Assembly: GCF_029852145.1 (NCBI RefSeq)
Contig: NC_079969.1
Location: 28,326,459 to 28,390,458 of the forward strand
Direction: 5' to 3'
DNA: 64,000 bases
Source of the DNA: Microplitis mediator
Taxonomy: Eukaryota; Arthropoda; Insecta; Hymenoptera; Braconidae
Made by a program: the position numbers and the translations under genes. Below the pieces are notes generated by a model. The model was not told the DNA's origin, did not search any database, and saw only the letters and a program-made list of their open reading frames with translations. This document shows, piece by piece, positions 58,975 through 64,000 of the stretch. Each line of letters opens with the position of its first letter. Within the stretch, counting starts at the first letter, position 1.

Positions 58975-61817
58975 ACACAAAGAAATTTATGGTAACAATT
59001 ACAATTTATTATGGGAATGGTTCCCATAATGCATGTTAATCGGTTACTTTGAAATGTCGATTATAGGAACGGCACCCATATATATTATAGTTATCATTAC
59101 TATCATATTATAGTAATCCTTACCATAATATTATGGTAACCATTCCCATATAATATGGTAACCATTACCATACTATTATAGTAAACGATACAATAATATT
59201 ATGGTAACCATTCCCATATATTATGGTAACCATTCCCATATAATATGGTAACCATTTGCATAATATATGGTAACCATTACCATACTATTATAGTAAACGA
59301 TACCATAATATTATGGTAACCATTCCCATATATTATGGTCACCATTCCCATATAATATGGTAACCATTTGCATAATATATGGTAACCATTACCATACTAT
59401 TATAGTAAACGATACAATAATATTATGGTAACCATTCCCATATATTATGGTAACCATTCCCATATAATATGGTAACCATTTGCATAATATATGGTAACCA
59501 TTACCATACTATTATAGTAAACGATACCATAATATTATGGTAACCATTCCCATATATTATGGTCACCATTCCCATATAATATGGTAACCATTTGCATAAT
59601 ATATGGTAACCATTACCATACTATTATAGTAAACGATACCATAATATTATGGTAACCATTCCCATATATTATGGTCACCATTCCCATATAATATGGTAAC
59701 CATTTGCATAATATATGGTAACCATTACCATACTATTATAGTAAACGATACCATAATATTATGGTAACCATTCCCATATATTATGGTCACCATTCCCATA
59801 TAATATGGTAACCATTTGCATAATATATGGTAACCATTACCATACTATTATAGTAAACGATACCATAATATTATGGTAACCATTCCCATATATTATGGTA
59901 ACCATTCCCATATAATATGGTAACCATTTGCATAATATATGGTAACCATTACCATACTATTATAGTAAACGATACCATAATATTATAGTAAACAATACCA
60001 TAATATTATGGTAACTATTCCCATATAATATGGTAACCATTTGCATAATATATGGTAACCATTACCATACTATTATAGTAAACGATACCATAATATTATG
60101 GTAACCATTCCCATATATTATGGTAACCATTCCCATATAATATGGTAACCATTTGCATAATATATGGTAACCATTACCATACTATTATAGTAAACGATAC
60201 CATAATATTATAGTAAACAATACCATAATATTATGGTCACCATTCCCATATAATATGGTAACCATTTGCATAATATATGGTAACCATTACCATACTATTA
60301 TAGTAAACGATACCATAATATTATGGTAACCATTCCCATATATTATGGTCACCATTCCCATATAATATGGTAACCATTTGCATAATATATGGTAACCATT
60401 ACCATACTATTATAGTAAACGATACCATAATATTATGGTAACCATTCCCATATATTATGGTCACCATTCCCATATAATATGGTAACCATTTGCATAATAT
60501 ATGGTAACCATTACCATACTATTATAGTAAACGATACCATAATATTATAGTAAACAATACCATAATATTATGGTCACCATTCCCATATAATATGGTAACC
60601 ATTTGCATAATATATGGTAACCATTACCATACTATTATAGTAAACGATACCATAATATTATGGTAACCATTCCCATATATTATGGTCACCATTCCCATAT
60701 AATATGGTAACCATTTGCATAATATATGGTAACCATTACCATACTATTATAGTAAACGATACCATAATATTATGGTAACCATTCCCATATATTATGGTCA
60801 CCATTCCCATATAATATGGTAACCATTTGCATAATATATGGTAACCATTACCATACTATTATAGTAAACGATACCATAATATTATAGTAAACAATACCAT
60901 AATATTATGGTCACCATTCCCATATAATATGGTAACCATTTGCATAATATATGGTAACCATTACCATACTATTATAGTAAACGATACCATAATATTATGG
61001 TAACCATTCCCATATATTATGGTCACCATTCCCATATAATATGGTAACCATTTGCATAATATATGGTAACCATTACCATACTATTATAGTAAACGATACC
61101 ATAATATTATGGTAACCATTCCCATATATTATGGTCACCATTCCCATATAATATGGTAACCATTTGCATAATATATGGTAACCATTACCATACTATTATA
61201 GTAAACGATACCATAATATTATGGTAACCATTCCCATATATTATGGTAACCATTCCCATATAATATGGTAACCATTTGCATAATATATGGTAACCATTAC
61301 CATACTATTATAGTAAACGATACCATAATATTATAGTAAACAATACCATAATATTATGGTAACTATTCCCATATAATATGGTAACCATTTGCATAATATA
61401 TGGTAACCATTACCACAATATTATGGTAACCATTACCACAATGTTATGGTAACCATTATCATAATATATGGTAATCATTACCATAATATTATAGTAATCG
61501 TTACCATAATGTATGGTAACCATTACCATAATGTTATGGTAACCATTATCATAATATATGGTAATCATTACCATAGAATTATAGTAATCGTTACCATAAT
61601 ATATGGTAACCATTACTGTAGTATATGGTAACCATTACCATAATATATGGTTATCATTACCATAATATACGGTAATCATTACCATAATTTTTTCACATGC
61701 GATATGGGAATTGTTACCATAAAGTATGGGCCTATATCCCATAATTTCAAGTAATCATTACTATAACGGTATGGTATGATATTTCATAACCGTACTAGAA
61801 ACTGTTACCATAAATTT
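58975..61817. repeat. 112-bp tandem array (about 20 copies) enclosed by inverted repeats
   Basis: The array (about 59100-61410) repeats GGTAACCATTTGCATAATAT every 112 bp. Each unit is itself built of shorter palindromic blocks around GGTAACC / GGTCACC (ACCATTCCCATATAATATGG). Some units carry an extra TATAGTAAACAATACC insert. Flanks are inverted: ACACAAAGAAATTTATGGTA at 58975 and TTACCATAAATTTATCTCCG near 61795-61814. The array therefore sits inside a foldback element. Frames across it are meaningless. Confidence 0.85.
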
Positions 61818-61863
61818 ATCTCCGTGTACTTAATTAGATTTTTAAAACATTTTAATAAAATAG

Positions 61864-62214
61864 GTCCAAGTTATCCTCTCGGATCTGTCGTCAAATGTGC
61901 CAGGGCTTCAATATTTACTGCGTCCTGAGTACGCTCCGTACTTAAATACCGCCGGGACCGTTTTGCTGGGATGGATGGTCGTATGCTGGTTATTAAATGT
62001 AAATTCATATCTAACTGATAAAAAAAGCAGTTTTTTTAACTCATTAATTTTTTTGCAGCTTCTCTGGACATTTTTAGCTCCATTGGCTATAAGTATACTC
62101 GGCATAATAATTGTTTGTCCCGCAACAGCCAGGTGGCTTCTTGCACAATTAGGACCAAGTGCCGAATTGATAATCGATAATATTTTACTTAAATTTCAAT
62201 CATTTCTTCCTTGA
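61864..62214 (+). CDS. Unrecognised two-membrane-segment protein, last two exons
   Basis: Exons 61864-61998 (45 codons) and 62059-62214 (51 codons plus stop) are separated by a 60-bp intron (GTAAAT...TTTTTTTGCAG). The intron has no in-frame stop, so keeping it would only add 20 residues. The start is outside these exons: there is no ATG in frame and an acceptor precedes 61864. The protein has LQYLLRPEYAPYLN, then hydrophobic TVLLGWMVVCWLLN and FLAPLAISILGIIIVC, and a conserved-looking PATARWLLAQLGPSAE before a short tail. I recall no matching family. A poly(A) signal lies at 62311-62316. Upstream exons should lie to the left, beyond the satellite array. Confidence 0.6.
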   Translation, partial: VQVILSDLSSNVPGLQYLLRPEYAPYLNTAGTVLLGWMVVCWLLNVNSYLTDKKSSFFNSLIFLQLLWTFLAPLAISILGIIIVCPATARWLLAQLGPSAELIIDNILLKFQSFLP

Positions 62215-63217
62215 AAAATTTAAATTATGTACAAAATTAATGAAACGTTTTTGAAATTTTAGTTATTTATTCATTTCGTATTCAAATATTCGCGCTAAAT
62301 CTGATAAAATAATAAAATAAATTTTTTTTTAATCCACTGAGATCTTTTACTTTTATGAGAAAAAATTCTTGTCAGTATGGAGGGAAAAAAAAATTTATAA
62401 CGATGGGAAAAATTTAAGTTGTAACTTTCGGGCAAAATGGAGTGGCTTAAAAAAAGAAATAAATACTTGAGCTTAAAATCATAAGACAATATAAATATTA
62501 TCAGGTTAATAAATAAAATGTAGCTTGAGTGTTTTTGTTGGCTGTCAATTTTTTCCATTTTATATAAATGCCTTTATTGTAGTATTTGTTCATTTATTTT
62601 TTATCCAAGTAAATAAATATATCTTTTATCTAGAGTTTTCGTTGATAAATGGCCCAAGTTTACGTTTTAAATTTTCAGGGTGTAAAAAGTTTTAAAAATA
62701 AAATTGATTTCAATCGTAAAAAAAATAAAAATAAAAATAAAATATATATATATTCAGCTTTTATTTTTATACTTTTATTCTCTTTTCCATTAACACTTTG
62801 AATAAAATGTCTATGGTATGAATGCTTTTTATGCCATTCACATGAATTTTCTCTTGCTGCGTTGGTTTCACATTTTTTTTTTACTGTACTCATTTTATCG
62901 TTCACTGCACACTAAAATTTATCCCCTCATGTATATGATTTATTTATTTTAACATTTTTTTGCCAAAATGACATAACGACGTAGTGCTTAACAAATATCG
63001 AAACAAGCTAATGGCTGTTTTTAGATCACGGAAAATTTTTGGTTGTATTCTATTCCATTTTCTTTTTTTTTTGTACAAAAAAAAATCCGACTCTATACAT
63101 ATTTACAAATATATTTACAAGGTATAAACCGACATTATCATTTATATCACTACTTTTACCGTATTTATATACAATATATACAATATATACCATCAATGGG
63201 ATTACTTTTTTTTGTAG

Positions 63218-63289
63218 ATGGAGGATATTGGAGTACTTGCATTACAGCAAATGCACGAGATAATCCTTGCGAAAGCTTTCAAATATCGG
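63218..63289 (+). CDS. Candidate exon of a claudin-like membrane protein (partial)
   Basis: A good acceptor (TTTTTTTTGTAG) precedes 63218. In the frame GGYWSTCITANARDNPCESF the signature G-x-W-x2-C-x9-C has the exact spacing of the first extracellular loop of claudins. The frame would leave through a GC-type donor (GCAAGT at 63290), because a stop follows at 63309. A competing frame starts at ATG 63218 (MEDIGVLALQQMHEIILAKA) and leaves at a GTGAGT donor at 63328. I prefer the first for its cysteine pattern, but only one exon is visible. Confidence 0.35.
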
Positions 63290-63639
63290 GCAAGTGGAGC
63301 ATATTTATATAAATACACTACTTTTATGTGAGTTTGATAAATATTTTATTTAACTTAATTAAATTAGTACATGGAATTTAAAAAAAAACATTGAAGGCGT
63401 TTTTGAAAAGTTTCAGAATTTTTACTCTCATAGAATTTAATTTTGAATGAAAAAACGGACGAGGAAAAAAATATATCGATTTTACGAAATCGATCAGAAA
63501 AAGTTTTAACGTCAGGTATAATGAGCCCTTCGATAAAAAAAAATTTCACGCGGCTCATTTTCCCCAGTTCTTGTTTCAATTAATTCGGAAAATTCGAATT
63601 TTTAAACGAAAAATTCAAATTTCCCGCACTGAAAAAGTA

Positions 63640-63965
63640 AGGGAGGGTGGGGCAGAGCAGCCTCCCTGAAATTTTGATCAAAACAAAATTTTTTTTTTTT
63701 TGACTAATTACTATAAATCCGATATGTTCGCGTATTTTTATCCCTACGCATGACATTTGGGGCAAAATGAACAAGCCCAAAATTCTGAAAAAGTGATTTT
63801 TCCTTATTTTTATCGTCAAATTAAAAAAAAATTATTATAATTCCACATTTCTAGCCGTACGCATAACACCTGGGGCATAATGGACCAGCCGGAACTTCCG
63901 AAAAAATTATTTTTTCATATTTTTCGGACGTTTCTCTATGTAAGAGGCAAATTTGGTTACTAAAA
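63640..63965. repeat. Degenerate repeats of the GGGGCAAAATGGA type
   Basis: GGGTGGGGCAGAGCAGCC, ATTTGGGGCAAAATGAACAA and ACCTGGGGCATAATGGACCA occur about 110-120 bp apart. They are probably a worn copy of the family at 31669-32178. Confidence 0.4.
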
Positions 63966-64000
63966 ATTTATAAAAATAAAATTTTTTTTTTAGTTGATAA

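Noticed and set aside
61410..61631. Open frames on both strands rich in Tyr, Asn and His
   Set aside because: They run across the tandem palindromic array. The repeated peptide pattern only reflects the DNA repeat.
58975..61817. CRISPR-like array
   Set aside because: Period of 112 bp with no unique spacers, palindromic AT-rich units and a eukaryotic setting; it is a minisatellite.
1..64000. Integrated virus or polydnavirus segment
   Set aside because: No viral structural or replication genes or segment-junction motifs were recognised in any frame.

Overview
The window is AT-rich eukaryotic DNA. Its genes are split into many short exons with GT-AG introns, and most of the rest is short inverted-repeat transposons and tandem repeats. 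Gene content suggests an insect: a metalloproteinase C-terminus of the kind expanded in parasitoid wasps, insect-type QNG1 and FLVCR genes, and a Rab-effector-like zinc-finger gene. A hymenopteran parasitoid (braconid-like) is my best guess, by inference only. No bacterial or viral genes, CRISPR arrays or rRNA genes were seen.

Left part (1-10,000). The last exons of an ADAMTS-type metalloproteinase gene (+ strand, to 1602) are followed by a transposon cluster. QNG1, the queuosine-5'-phosphate glycosylase of queuine salvage, then occupies 2890-8409 (+, five exons). Its second intron holds a complete four-exon gene on the other strand (4958-3643). That gene resembles the N-terminal part of FSIP2, a sperm-tail fibrous sheath protein. 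Intron 3 is full of MITEs, including one family inserted inside another.

Middle part (10,362-39,496, - strand). Sixteen exons chain in phase into one gene of about 1,487 codons. It has an N-terminal membrane segment, an eight-cysteine FYVE-related zinc finger followed by the aromatic block seen in rabphilin/melanophilin/MyRIP-type effectors, and a long disordered tail with short repeated motifs. An alternative 3' end at 13,719 gives a shorter form. Its introns carry at least nine different foldback or tandem elements, a tRNA-like Pol III unit and candidate antisense promoters.

Right part (39,500-64,000). A divergent intergenic region with nested foldback elements precedes an eight-exon FLVCR-type major facilitator transporter gene (46,304-51,810, +). 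A MITE with a clear 9-bp target duplication sits 35 bp after its stop codon. Beyond it are more MITEs and a remarkable array of about 2.3 kb with a 112-bp period, itself enclosed by inverted repeats (58,975-61,817). After the array come the last two exons of an unrecognised two-membrane-segment protein (61,864-62,214, +) and one exon with a claudin-like signature (63,218-63,289, +).

All gene structures were read by eye from splice signals, reading phase and remembered family motifs. No alignment or transcript evidence was available.
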